Below are positions 43,692 through 51,205 of a stretch of DNA of 64,000 nucleotides, piece by piece. How positions within the stretch are numbered: the first letter of the stretch is position 1; every line of letters begins with the position of its first letter. The translations under genes were made by a program, and so were the position numbers. The DNA comes from Acetobacter fabarum (GTDB lineage Bacteria > Pseudomonadota > Alphaproteobacteria > Acetobacterales > Acetobacteraceae): NCBI RefSeq assembly GCF_011516925.1, contig NZ_WOTG01000001.1, forward strand, positions 372,001-436,000, read 5' to 3'. The notes beneath the pieces are model-generated. The model worked only from the letters and a program-made list of their open reading frames with translations. It made no database searches and was not told the origin of the DNA.

Positions 43692-44675
43692 ATGTTCGCC
43701 ATGCGTCTGCACAGCCCGCGCACCCCGCTGCAATGGGAGGAACTACCCGACCCGACCCCCGGCCCGGGCCAGATTCGGGTCAAGGTGCTGGCCTGCGGTG
43801 TGTGCCGGACCGACCTGCATGTGGTGGATGGAGACCTGACCCACCCCAAACTGCCCGTAACCCCGGGGCACGAAATTATTGGCCGGGTTGACCTGCTGGG
43901 CAGTGGCGTAACCTCCCTTACGGTTGGCCAGCGCGTAGGTATTCCGTGGCTGGGCCATACCTGCGGGCACTGCTCCTATTGCGCAACAGACCATGAAAAC
44001 CTGTGTGACCACCCCATTTTTACCGGTTACACGCGCGATGGCGGCTACGCCACAATGGCCGTGGCCGATGCACATTTTGCATTCCCCATGGGGGAGGAAG
44101 GCTCGGACGTCTCCCTCGCCCCCCTTCTCTGCGCAGGGCTGATCGGGTGGCGCTCACTTGGCAAAACGGGCAATGCCCAGAAAGTTGGGCTGTATGGCTT
44201 TGGGGCAGCAGCCCATATTATTGCGCAGGTTCTGGTGTGGCAAAAGCGCGAGGTTTATGCCTTTACCCGCCCCAATGACACCAAAACGCAGGAGTTTGCC
44301 CGCTCGCTCGGCGTAAAATGGGCTGGTGGGTCGGATGCACTCCCCCCCGAGCAACTGGATGCAGCCATTATTTTTGCCCCTGATGGGGCTCTGGTCCCCG
44401 CAGCCCTTAAAACCCTGCGCAAAGGCGGGCGTGTCGTGTGCGCCGGGATTCATATGAGTGAAATCCCCGCTTTTTCCTACGACACGTTATGGGAAGAGCG
44501 CGATATTGTCTCTGTTGCCAACCTGACGCGTGAGGACGGGCTGGAATTTCTTTCCCTCGCCCCCAAAATTGGTATCCACACCACCACCACGACCTACGCG
44601 CTCAAGGACGCCAACAAAGCACTGGATGATTTGCGCCATGGCCGGTTTGATGGCGCTGCCGTGCTGGTGCCCTAG
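43692..44675 (+). CDS. zinc-dependent alcohol dehydrogenase
   Basis: A 327-residue MDR-family zinc alcohol dehydrogenase. The catalytic zinc ligands lie in ACGVCRTDLHVV and TPGHEIIG, the structural zinc cysteines in GHTCGHCSYCATDHENLCDHP (four Cys), and the NAD-binding GLYGFGAAAHIIAQVL follows. The ATG at 43692 has GGAGA six bases upstream; the frame is open to 43641. It most resembles soluble primary-alcohol dehydrogenases rather than membrane PQQ enzymes. It converges on the ArsR gene, overlapping by four bases. Confidence 0.92.
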   Translation: MFAMRLHSPRTPLQWEELPDPTPGPGQIRVKVLACGVCRTDLHVVDGDLTHPKLPVTPGHEIIGRVDLLGSGVTSLTVGQRVGIPWLGHTCGHCSYCATDHENLCDHPIFTGYTRDGGYATMAVADAHFAFPMGEEGSDVSLAPLLCAGLIGWRSLGKTGNAQKVGLYGFGAAAHIIAQVLVWQKREVYAFTRPNDTKTQEFARSLGVKWAGGSDALPPEQLDAAIIFAPDGALVPAALKTLRKGGRVVCAGIHMSEIPAFSYDTLWEERDIVSVANLTREDGLEFLSLAPKIGIHTTTTTYALKDANKALDDLRHGRFDGAAVLVP

Positions 44676-44992
44676 ACGGGCACGTCCTCCACGCTGGCAG
44701 CCGCCAGAATGGCCGCCAGCAGACCAGGAAAACGGCTTTCCAGCTCCTGCTCACGCAGGGAGTTCATGTGGGTAACCCCCACCACTTCAGTCCGGATAAG
44801 CCCGGCTTTGCGCAAGACGGCAAAGTGGTGGGAGACGGAGGATTTTGGCCGCCCATCCTGCAACGGGGCGCAGGGCTGGGGCTGACAGGCTGCAAGCTTG
44901 CGCACCACCGTCAGCCGGAACGGGTCGGACAGGGCGTAAAGCAGGCAGGACAACTGCATATCCTGCGCCAATGGATGGTCATACTGCTTCAT
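44672..44992 (-). CDS. ArsR/SmtB-family transcriptional regulator
   Basis: A 106-residue winged-helix repressor beginning MKQYDHPLAQDMQLSCLLYALSDPFRLTVVRKLAA and with the recognition helix region PKSSVSHHFAVLRKAGLI. A CQPQPC pair near residue 36 could sense thiols or electrophiles, as in redox-responsive ArsR members. The ATG at 44992 is chosen over 45094, since upstream codons are not conserved and lie over the operator. The gene is divergent from the Old Yellow Enzyme gene across a perfect palindrome, its probable operator. Confidence 0.9.
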   Translation of the reverse strand: MKQYDHPLAQDMQLSCLLYALSDPFRLTVVRKLAACQPQPCAPLQDGRPKSSVSHHFAVLRKAGLIRTEVVGVTHMNSLREQELESRFPGLLAAILAAASVEDVPV

Positions 44993-45029
44993 GACAACTG
45001 TTTGACCTACCTCTTCCCTTGCTTTGCCT

Positions 45030-45055
45030 GTTAGTTCGATTATAGTCGAACTAAC
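45030..45055. promoter_or_regulatory. perfect palindromic operator between ArsR and OYE genes
   Basis: GTTAGTTCGA (45030-45039) is matched exactly by TCGAACTAAC (45046-45055) around a six-base spacer. The site is centred about 50 bases upstream of each of the two divergent start codons, the classic position for an ArsR-type autorepressor that also controls the facing gene. Confidence 0.82.
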
Positions 45056-45092
45056 GGGGCTATGATGCCCCTTTGTAACAGGAGCACGGTTC

Positions 45093-46184
45093 ATGCCAAC
45101 GCTTTTCGACCCTTATACCCTCAAAGGCAGCACATTACGCAACCGCATTGCTGTTGGCCCCATGTGCCAGTATCAGGCGCAGGACGGCATGCCCAACGAC
45201 TGGCACAGTGTGCATTATGCCTCGCTCGCCCGCGGTGGAGCCGGGCTTGTTACGCTTGAAGCCACCGCTGTTTCTCCCGAAGGGCGGATTACCCCCAACT
45301 GCCTTGGCCTGTGGAATGATGCGCAGGCACAGGCCTATGCTCCCATTGTTGCCAGTATCCGCAAAACCGGGGCTACGCCGGGTATCCAGATCGCCCATGC
45401 AGGGCGCAAGGCCAGCGCCAATGTGCCATGGGAAGGGGATGACCATATTACCGCCACCGACCCGCGCGGCTGGCAGCCCATTGGCCCTTCCCCCGTTGCT
45501 TTTGGTGCCAACCTGCCCCGCGCACCGCATGAAATGACCCTTGAGGACATTGAACGCGTTAAAAACGACTTTGTCGCAGCCGCAATACGTGCGCGTGACG
45601 TGGGTTTTGAATGGCTGATGCTGCATTTTGCCCATGGCTATCTGGCGCAGAGCTTCTGGTCCACGCATTCCAACAAGCGCACGGACCAGTATGGTGGCTC
45701 GGCAGAAAACCGGGGCCGCTTCCTGCTGGAAACACTGGCAGCCGTGCGTGCCGTCTGGCCCGAAGACCGCCCGCTGATTGCCCGTTTTGGCGTAATTGAA
45801 TTTGATGGCAACGATGCGCAGACACTGGAAGAATCCATTGCTCTCGTACGCAGGATGAAAGAGCACGGGCTGGACTTTATTGATGTCAGCATAGGCTTTT
45901 CCACCCCCGAAGCCACCATTCCGTGGGGGGCCGGGTTTATGACCCCCATAGCCCATAAAGTGCGGCAGGAGGCGGGTTTGCCTGTCACCACATCATGGTA
46001 CATCAGCGAAGGCCGTCAGGCTGATGCCCTGATCCGTAACGAGATTGTGGATGTCGCCACAATCGGCCGCCCTTTGCTGGCCAACCCGCACTGGCCGCAC
46101 GAGGCAGCGCGTATTCTGCACGCCAAGGACGCAAAAACCATTCTGCCGCCGTCCTATGCATGGTGGCTCTCACGCTACCAGTAA
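45093..46184 (+). CDS. Old Yellow Enzyme, YqjM/NamA type ene-reductase
   Basis: A 363-residue FMN flavoprotein that reduces activated C=C bonds with NAD(P)H. It begins LFDPYTLKGSTLRNRIAVGPMCQYQAQDGMPNDWH (the Cys near residue 25 is the thermophilic-like class marker), has the substrate-binding IQIAHAGRKAS, MLHFAHGYLAQSFWS and RTDQYGGSAENRGRFLLE motifs, and the FMN phosphate region IGRPLLANPHW. AGGAG precedes the ATG. Likely controlled by the divergent ArsR regulator and used against electrophilic compounds. Confidence 0.94.
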   Translation: MPTLFDPYTLKGSTLRNRIAVGPMCQYQAQDGMPNDWHSVHYASLARGGAGLVTLEATAVSPEGRITPNCLGLWNDAQAQAYAPIVASIRKTGATPGIQIAHAGRKASANVPWEGDDHITATDPRGWQPIGPSPVAFGANLPRAPHEMTLEDIERVKNDFVAAAIRARDVGFEWLMLHFAHGYLAQSFWSTHSNKRTDQYGGSAENRGRFLLETLAAVRAVWPEDRPLIARFGVIEFDGNDAQTLEESIALVRRMKEHGLDFIDVSIGFSTPEATIPWGAGFMTPIAHKVRQEAGLPVTTSWYISEGRQADALIRNEIVDVATIGRPLLANPHWPHEAARILHAKDAKTILPPSYAWWLSRYQ

Positions 46185-46205
46185 GGCGGTTACTGGTCAT
46201 ACTAC

Positions 46206-46232
46206 CCCGCACAGGTTACGCGCCTGTGCGGG
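46206..46232. repeat. 10-bp perfect hairpin at a convergent junction
   Basis: CCCGCACAGG and CCTGTGCGGG close a seven-base loop between the OYE gene end and the panB end. No T-run follows on either strand, so it is a terminator only if Rho-assisted; the rest of the 138-base gap has repeated GCGTGCGG-type sequence but no gene. Confidence 0.55.
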
Positions 46233-46322
46233 CTACCGCGTGCGGGCATAACGCGTGCGGCCTGCACAGAACGTGCAAAGCTTGCCTGCACACCCCTTAC
46301 CCAAAAACGAATCGTATGGGCT

Positions 46323-47141
46323 CTAGTCTGCCTTGGGCATGCCCACACATTCCGCCGGACCGGGGAATGTGCGCGTACGCACGGCATGGGCGTAATCAGC
46401 CACAGCGCGGTCCACTTCCTGCCCCAGATTGGCAAATTTACGCACAAAACGTGGGGTAAAGTCGGGGAACAGGCCCAGCATGTCCTCCGCAACCAGAATC
46501 TGCCCATCGCACTGGGGCGATGCGCCTATGCCTATGGTCAGAATCCCCAAAGCTTCGGTTATGGCGCGCGAGAGTGGTTCCATTGTGCTCTCGATCACCA
46601 CGGCAAAGGCTCCGGCTTTTTCCACCGCCAGCGCATCGGCCATAACCTGTTCGGCCTCGCTCCCGCGCCCAACGGTACGAAACCCCCCATGTGCATGCAC
46701 GGCCTGCGGTTTAAGCCCGATATGCCCGATAACCGGAATCCCCCGCTGGACCAGAAACTCTATGGTCGGGGCCATTTCCTGCCCCCCTTCAAGCTTGATG
46801 CAACCAGCCCCGGTTCTGGCCATAATATCCGCCGCAACGCGGAACGCCTGCTGTGGGCTTTCCTGATAACTGCCAAAAGGCATATCCACGGCTACGCAGG
46901 CCTTCTGGCTACCACGCACCACCGCCTGACCGTGGGCAATCATCATCTCCACGCTTACGGCCAGTGTGGAGTCCATGCCGTACACCACCATGCCCAGCGA
47001 ATCCCCTACCAGAAGCAGGTCGCAATGCGGGTCCAGCAGCCGGGCCATGGGGGTTGTGTACGCAGTCAGGGCCACTACGGGCGTATCCAGCGCTGCCAGA
47101 GAACGGGGCGTGTACCGCCGCACTGTTTGGTGTTTGCTCAA
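46323..47141 (-). CDS. panB: 3-methyl-2-oxobutanoate hydroxymethyltransferase
   Basis: First step of pantothenate synthesis: adds a hydroxymethyl group from methylene-THF to 2-oxoisovalerate. The 272-residue TIM barrel has [18 protein letters not shown] (metal-binding Asp), [37 protein letters not shown] and the catalytic Glu region VVIESTMEP. Normal length. It is upstream of no panC here; the 214 bases before it separate it from tRNA-Tyr. Confidence 0.96.
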   Translation of the reverse strand: MSKHQTVRRYTPRSLAALDTPVVALTAYTTPMARLLDPHCDLLLVGDSLGMVVYGMDSTLAVSVEMMIAHGQAVVRGSQKACVAVDMPFGSYQESPQQAFRVAADIMARTGAGCIKLEGGQEMAPTIEFLVQRGIPVIGHIGLKPQAVHAHGGFRTVGRGSEAEQVMADALAVEKAGAFAVVIESTMEPLSRAITEALGILTIGIGASPQCDGQILVAEDMLGLFPDFTPRFVRKFANLGQEVDRAVADYAHAVRTRTFPGPAECVGMPKAD

Positions 47142-47311
47142 GACCTCTACTCCCCGTCACACTTGGATACCCAGAACCGGATGCAGCTTTTCCCCGAACC
47201 TCTGCATATGTCCAGCCCAATGCTTATAAATCTTTTGCCAATTCCAACCGGCCATAAAGCCGCATAAAGCCCCCTAACCCACCACAGGCAAAGAATAGTT
47301 ACCTAAACCCA

Positions 47312-47340
47312 TTGACAACCCCGGGAACAGGCTTTAGGTC
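47312..47340 (+). promoter_or_regulatory. candidate promoter of tRNA-Tyr
   Basis: A perfect TTGACA at 47312-47317 lies 17 bases from a weak -10 (TAGGTC, 47335-47340), about 15 bases before the tRNA. A 7-bp inverted repeat, ACCTAAA (47301-47307) and TTTAGGT (47333-47339), brackets the core; it may be chance. Confidence 0.5.
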
Positions 47341-47355
47341 AGTGCTCAACAAGTC

Positions 47356-47441
47356 GGAGGGGTGCCCGAGTGGCTAAAGGGGGCGGACTGTAAATCCGCT
47401 GGCGTACGCCTACGTTGGTTCGAATCCAACCCCCTCCACCA
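47356..47441 (+). tRNA. tRNA-Tyr (GTA)
   Basis: Acceptor stem GGAGGGG pairs with CCCCTCC, followed by A and an encoded CCA. The anticodon stem-loop is GCGGA-CTGTAAA-TCCGC with anticodon GTA at 47390-47392. A long variable arm follows, as expected for the class II tRNA-Tyr of bacteria, and the T-arm contains GGTTCGAATCC. Confidence 0.97.
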
Positions 47442-47934
47442 TGTTTTCCATAAATTCAAAACCTCATATGCCTTGCAGTGTTTTCACAACTGCATGCTCG
47501 GTCTTTATGCATGGTGTTTGCGGCTTGAAAGCCTTGCCTGTATTCCAAGCCGCACCTTCCTCTGCCTTTGGACATCAAGGTGATTGCCCTACCTTTTGAG
47601 GTAATCAGGCCATGCCTGAAACCGGCAGTTCTGCCACGTATCATCCAGCCTGACTGTCCCGCGCATTTTACTGATTCCGGGCACACAAAAAAACATATCT
47701 GAAAATCACAAAATGCCTGATTAAACCGTAACTGGTCCTTTCAATATTTTGAAAATATTAAGACTTCCTTTTGTAAAAACCGGCCTTGCATACAGTCCCA
47801 TATGAGGAATCGGTCCTATTTTTACACAAATAAAAAAGCGTCAATTAACGCATGTACCAACCAGAACAATACAATGGGCTGTTTGGGCTACCCTGCTTGG
47901 CATTGCTGTTTACGCACTGGCTTTTGCTTTACCT
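47442..47934. other. AT-rich intergenic region downstream of tRNA-Tyr
   Basis: No gene with a clear start is found here. It is visibly richer in A and T than the rest of the window. It contains an imperfect hairpin, TGCGGCTTG (47519-47527) with CAAGCCGCA (47546-47554), a perfect 17-bp AT palindrome at 47743, and the N-terminal coding sequence of the next gene, whose frame is open back to 47806. No copy of the tRNA 3' end that would mark an attachment site was noticed. Confidence 0.6.
47743..47759. repeat. 17-bp perfect AT palindrome
   Basis: AATATTTT-G-AAAATATT, with a single central base, about 190 bases ahead of the annotated GTG start and 60 before the probable translation start of the membrane protein. 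It could be an operator or a site for a nucleoid protein. Confidence 0.55.
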
Positions 47935-49416
47935 GTGTTTATTCGCCGTCTGGCATTTAATGGGGTTTTGGAACACTCAGAAACAACAACTTTCTACTTC
48001 AGCGGTTTATTGCGTGAGCAATATCCTCTTTACCAATACACCCATTCCCCTGCCGCGTTTTATCAGACCAGCTCAATATATAACCCACTTTATTACCTGT
48101 ATTTGCGCGCCTTCCCCGAAGCCTGGATTGCCAATCTTTCCACCTTACGCATTCTATCTTTTGTGCCGCCATTTTTACTATCGGCTGTGCTGGTTGAAGC
48201 TTCCATCCGCCGGATACTCGGCCTTAACTGGGTAGGTCTGCTCTGGTCTTTGCTCTTCCTCGCATTGTACCCAATGTATGCCTGGATCGACCTCTCCCGG
48301 CCTGATGCCATTTTCATGCTGAGCATCATTTTTGTACTCTTCACGTGCAGCCTGAAAGATAGCGGATTTTTAAAGTTTATTCTCGTCGGGCTCTCAATCT
48401 GCGTGTGTTTTCTCGTCAAACAAACCGGATTACTTTTAATTGGCATTCCGCTGGTTATGGCGGTTTACGAACGTAAATATCTTATTTCATTCGCAGTTGC
48501 TCTTAGCTCCATTATCCTTTCCGTTGCCCTGTTACAGTGGGCATACGGACCGGCATACTGGCACTGGGCTTTTACCATTCCCCGCACGGACCCCTATTCC
48601 CTGAACCAGAGCATTCTGCTTGTTGCGCAATATACCGGCGATGTTGTTATCTCCCTTCTCGCTCCGTTCTTGCTGCTTTCTCAAAAACATTTGCCCAACA
48701 ACAGAACACTGCGTGACATTGCGCCCCTCCTCCTGACATGTGGCGCAGCATTTGGCCTTGCTTTTGTTTCAGGCGGAAAATTTGGTGGCTGGATTGCGGA
48801 TTTTGTTATCTACATGGAGATCTCGGCCATTGTTCTGGCGATACTCCTGCGAGAAGCTCTGCGCAGCTTACACATGAATATTTTACTATCCGGCCTTGCT
48901 GTAAGTCTTGGCGTTCTTTTTTCCATCTCAATTCTGGAAGCGCGCAACATGCGCCACAACCTGAAACCAGCACGGAATGAGACGGATCAGATCGAACTGG
49001 TACAAATGGTACATCACATCAAAGGGGATGTATGGACCACAACATGGCCAATTATTGATTACCTTGCAGGAAAAACAATTAAATCCCCCTTACAAAATAT
49101 CTGTCAGGCATGGTTCGGAGTTTGCAACACTCCCTCAAATATAAGAGCAGATTATCTGGATCCAAAAATCTGGAATCCTATTACAGAAAAGCATGTTGAG
49201 GCTGTTTTTATGCCAGATAATCTGCCCGTTCCCACTTTGGAAGCAATTCTAAAACAGAAATATATTTACTGCCTTTCTTTAAAAAACCATCTGAAAATCA
49301 AGTATTTTTATGGTGGGCAGATGTTCTGGCCATCAGAGGTCTGGGTCGCATCACAAGCAACATGCGATGACCTGCGCACAACCTTCGGGTATGCGGCGCA
49401 ACCTGCACAAAACTGA
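47935..49416 (+). CDS. GT-C-like polytopic membrane protein (N terminus unclear)
   Basis: From a GTG at 47935 the product has 493 residues with about ten hydrophobic helices and a soluble C-terminal part. The layout (first loop with YFSGLLREQYPLYQY, then SIYNPLYYLYLRAF, and DLSRPDAIFML) resembles GT-C glycosyltransferases of the ArnT/PMT group, though I see no sure catalytic Asp-Glu pair. The frame continues open upstream to 47806 and encodes a strong first helix (TIQWAVWATLLGIAVYALAF) that belongs to the protein, yet no ATG, GTG or TTG lies there in frame. A start at ATT 47818, behind AGGA, or a slip in the A6 run near 47835 from the ATG at 47802 would explain it. Base composition is AT-richer than neighbours, suggesting transfer. 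Confidence 0.7.
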   Translation: MFIRRLAFNGVLEHSETTTFYFSGLLREQYPLYQYTHSPAAFYQTSSIYNPLYYLYLRAFPEAWIANLSTLRILSFVPPFLLSAVLVEASIRRILGLNWVGLLWSLLFLALYPMYAWIDLSRPDAIFMLSIIFVLFTCSLKDSGFLKFILVGLSICVCFLVKQTGLLLIGIPLVMAVYERKYLISFAVALSSIILSVALLQWAYGPAYWHWAFTIPRTDPYSLNQSILLVAQYTGDVVISLLAPFLLLSQKHLPNNRTLRDIAPLLLTCGAAFGLAFVSGGKFGGWIADFVIYMEISAIVLAILLREALRSLHMNILLSGLAVSLGVLFSISILEARNMRHNLKPARNETDQIELVQMVHHIKGDVWTTTWPIIDYLAGKTIKSPLQNICQAWFGVCNTPSNIRADYLDPKIWNPITEKHVEAVFMPDNLPVPTLEAILKQKYIYCLSLKNHLKIKYFYGGQMFWPSEVWVASQATCDDLRTTFGYAAQPAQN

Positions 49417-49493
49417 CAACACCCCAGCACCACCTGCCGTTGGTTTATTCCAATCAGCGGCAGGTGCCACGCAGCAATACACAGGCGACAAAC

Positions 49494-49527
49494 AAAACAG
49501 GCAGGCCAACCGGCCTGCCTGTTTTTT
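49494..49527. terminator. strong bidirectional intrinsic terminator
   Basis: A 14-bp perfect stem (AAAACAGGCAGGCC / GGCCTGCCTGTTTT) with an AACC loop and a T6 tail on the plus strand, between the convergent membrane-protein and mtnP genes. Confidence 0.93.
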
Positions 49528-49569
49528 ACACCCTGCATCAACGCCGCAGGCTGTTACGTGCTTTGTATT

Positions 49570-50457
49570 TTAGATCACGCGGCCCGCAATGCTTTTGAGC
49601 TTGCCCATCAGTTCGGGGTCACGCGCATCGGGAGCTGTAATCAGCGCATATTCCAATGCACGGTCACAACCTGCACTGCACAGACCACGCTTTTTACCAC
49701 CCAGTGCGGGAATAACCGCCTTGACCAGCGCTTTGGCCTTGGCGGAATTGGCCTGCATGGTTTTAACAACGCTTTCCACCGTCACGTTATCATGCTCGGT
49801 GTGCCAGCAGTCATAATCGGTCACCATGGCTACGGTAGCGTAGCAGATTTCCGCCTCACGGGCCAAGCTGGCTTCTGGCATGTTGGTCATGCCAATAACC
49901 GAGCAGCCCCATGTGCGATAAAGTTCACTCTCCGCACGGGTGGAAAACTGCGGACCTTCCATAACCAGATACGTCCCCTTGCGCGTAGCCTCAATACCCA
50001 GCCTGTCGGCCTCGGCCTTGAGCACATCGCCCACGCGGTTGCACAGCGGATCTGCCATGGAAATGTGGGCAACACAGCCTGTATCAAAAAAGCTTTTGTC
50101 GCGCGCAATCGTGCGGTCAATAAACTGGTCGATAATCACAAACCGGCCCGGCGGCAGTTCTTCCTTGAGCGAGCCGACGGCGGAGAGAGAGACAATATCG
50201 GTCACGCCAGATATTTTAAGCGCTGCAATATTGGCCTTGTAGTTCAGGCGTGAGGGCGGAATAGGGTGGCCACGGCCATGGCGGGGCAGAAACACGCATT
50301 TTACGCCATCCAGCCGCCCGAATAAAAGCTGGTCGGAAGGCATGCCCCACGGGGTTTCCACCGTGCGCCATTCCTTGTCTTCCAGACCATCAATATCATA
50401 CAGGCCAGACCCGCCAACCAGACCGATAACGGGTTCTACAACTTCATTTTCTGACAT
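49570..50457 (-). CDS. mtnP: S-methyl-5'-thioadenosine phosphorylase
   Basis: Phosphorolysis of methylthioadenosine to adenine and methylthioribose-1-phosphate in methionine salvage. The 295-residue protein has the phosphate site GLVGGSGLYDIDGL, LPRHGRGHPIPPSRLNYKAN, the purine site YLVMEGPQFSTRAESELYR and VIGMTNMPEASLAREAEICYA, with the Asp in TDYDCWH that selects 6-amino purines. Its start overlaps the cytochrome c1 gene end by 14 bases, so it is the third gene of a petB-petC-mtnP transcript. Confidence 0.95.
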   Translation of the reverse strand: MSENEVVEPVIGLVGGSGLYDIDGLEDKEWRTVETPWGMPSDQLLFGRLDGVKCVFLPRHGRGHPIPPSRLNYKANIAALKISGVTDIVSLSAVGSLKEELPPGRFVIIDQFIDRTIARDKSFFDTGCVAHISMADPLCNRVGDVLKAEADRLGIEATRKGTYLVMEGPQFSTRAESELYRTWGCSVIGMTNMPEASLAREAEICYATVAMVTDYDCWHTEHDNVTVESVVKTMQANSAKAKALVKAVIPALGGKKRGLCSAGCDRALEYALITAPDARDPELMGKLKSIAGRVI

Positions 50458-51205
50458 CAGACCAGATTCTCCGGTTTAAAATCGCAAACAGCACGGCAAG
50501 AAAGCACAGATACAGCCCCGCTCCCACACCCAACCTGCGGCGCTGGTCCAGATGGGGGGCAGAAACCCAGGCAAGGAAGGTTGTTACGTCCCGTGCTTCG
50601 GCCTGCACATCGGGCACTGTGCCATCTGCGTATTTGACCTCGTTGCCATGCAACGGGGGAGGCATGGCCGTAAAGTGGCCAATGGCATAGGGGTTGGAAA
50701 AACCACGCCCGATCTGGCGCACAGGCTGCGGACCGTACCCGACCAGCAGGCCATACAACCTGTCCGGCCCGCCGGGATAAACCTGAAGAATGCGGGAAAG
50801 ATCAGGCGGCACCACACCCTGATTAGCCACCATAGCCGCCTCTGGCCCCGCATAAGGGGATGGCAGGGCATCATCCGGGCGGGCAGCGCGGTGCCTGAGC
50901 CGCCCTTCCGCATCCAGTCCATCGGGCACCTGCCAGCTTGCAGCCAGCGCGACGACCTCCGCAGTTTGCAGGCCCATTCCTTCAAAATCGGAAAAATGAA
51001 GCTGCGACAGGCTATGGCAGGAGGCACAGGAGCCCGCAAAAACTGCGTAACCACGCTGGACCGCGGCCAGGTCAAAATGCCCCAGCGCACCTGTAAAAGA
51101 CCATTGCTGCCGCGCGGCTGGAGCAGGCCCGCGCGCAGGTTGCGCCAATGCACTACACGCCCAAAGCAGACCAACCCCAATAGCCACACACCGCCGGACC
51201 ATCAT
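50444..51205 (-). CDS. petC: cytochrome c1 of the bc1 complex
   Basis: A 253-residue cytochrome c1 with a signal peptide (MMVRRCVAIGVGLLWACSALA), one CXXCH heme site CASCH (Cys60, Cys63, His64), the AMPPPL segment carrying the likely Met ligand, the acidic loop KYADGTVPDV, and a C-terminal membrane helix RLGVGAGLYLCFLAVLF. It receives electrons from the Rieske protein and passes them to cytochrome c. The start at 51205 overlaps the cytochrome b stop. No Rieske gene is adjacent (see cytochrome b). Long N-terminal frame to 51529 is antisense-like shadow of petB. Confidence 0.92.
   Translation of the reverse strand: MMVRRCVAIGVGLLWACSALAQPARGPAPAARQQWSFTGALGHFDLAAVQRGYAVFAGSCASCHSLSQLHFSDFEGMGLQTAEVVALAASWQVPDGLDAEGRLRHRAARPDDALPSPYAGPEAAMVANQGVVPPDLSRILQVYPGGPDRLYGLLVGYGPQPVRQIGRGFSNPYAIGHFTAMPPPLHGNEVKYADGTVPDVQAEARDVTTFLAWVSAPHLDQRRRLGVGAGLYLCFLAVLFAILNRRIWSDVRK

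Noticed and set aside
46206-46320. GC-rich repeats GCGTGCGG near 46230-46260 as a regulatory RNA
   Set aside because: Only short imperfect repeats and one hairpin at a convergent junction; nothing supports a structured RNA.
47356-47441. tRNA-Tyr 3' end as a phage or island attachment site
   Set aside because: No second copy of the 3' tRNA sequence, no integrase and no phage genes were found in the window.
47852-48235. Frame starting at the ATG at 47852 as the N terminus of the islet gene
   Set aside because: It runs in a different frame from the long membrane protein and stops at 48235; its text lacks the continuity shown by the frame that leads into 47935.
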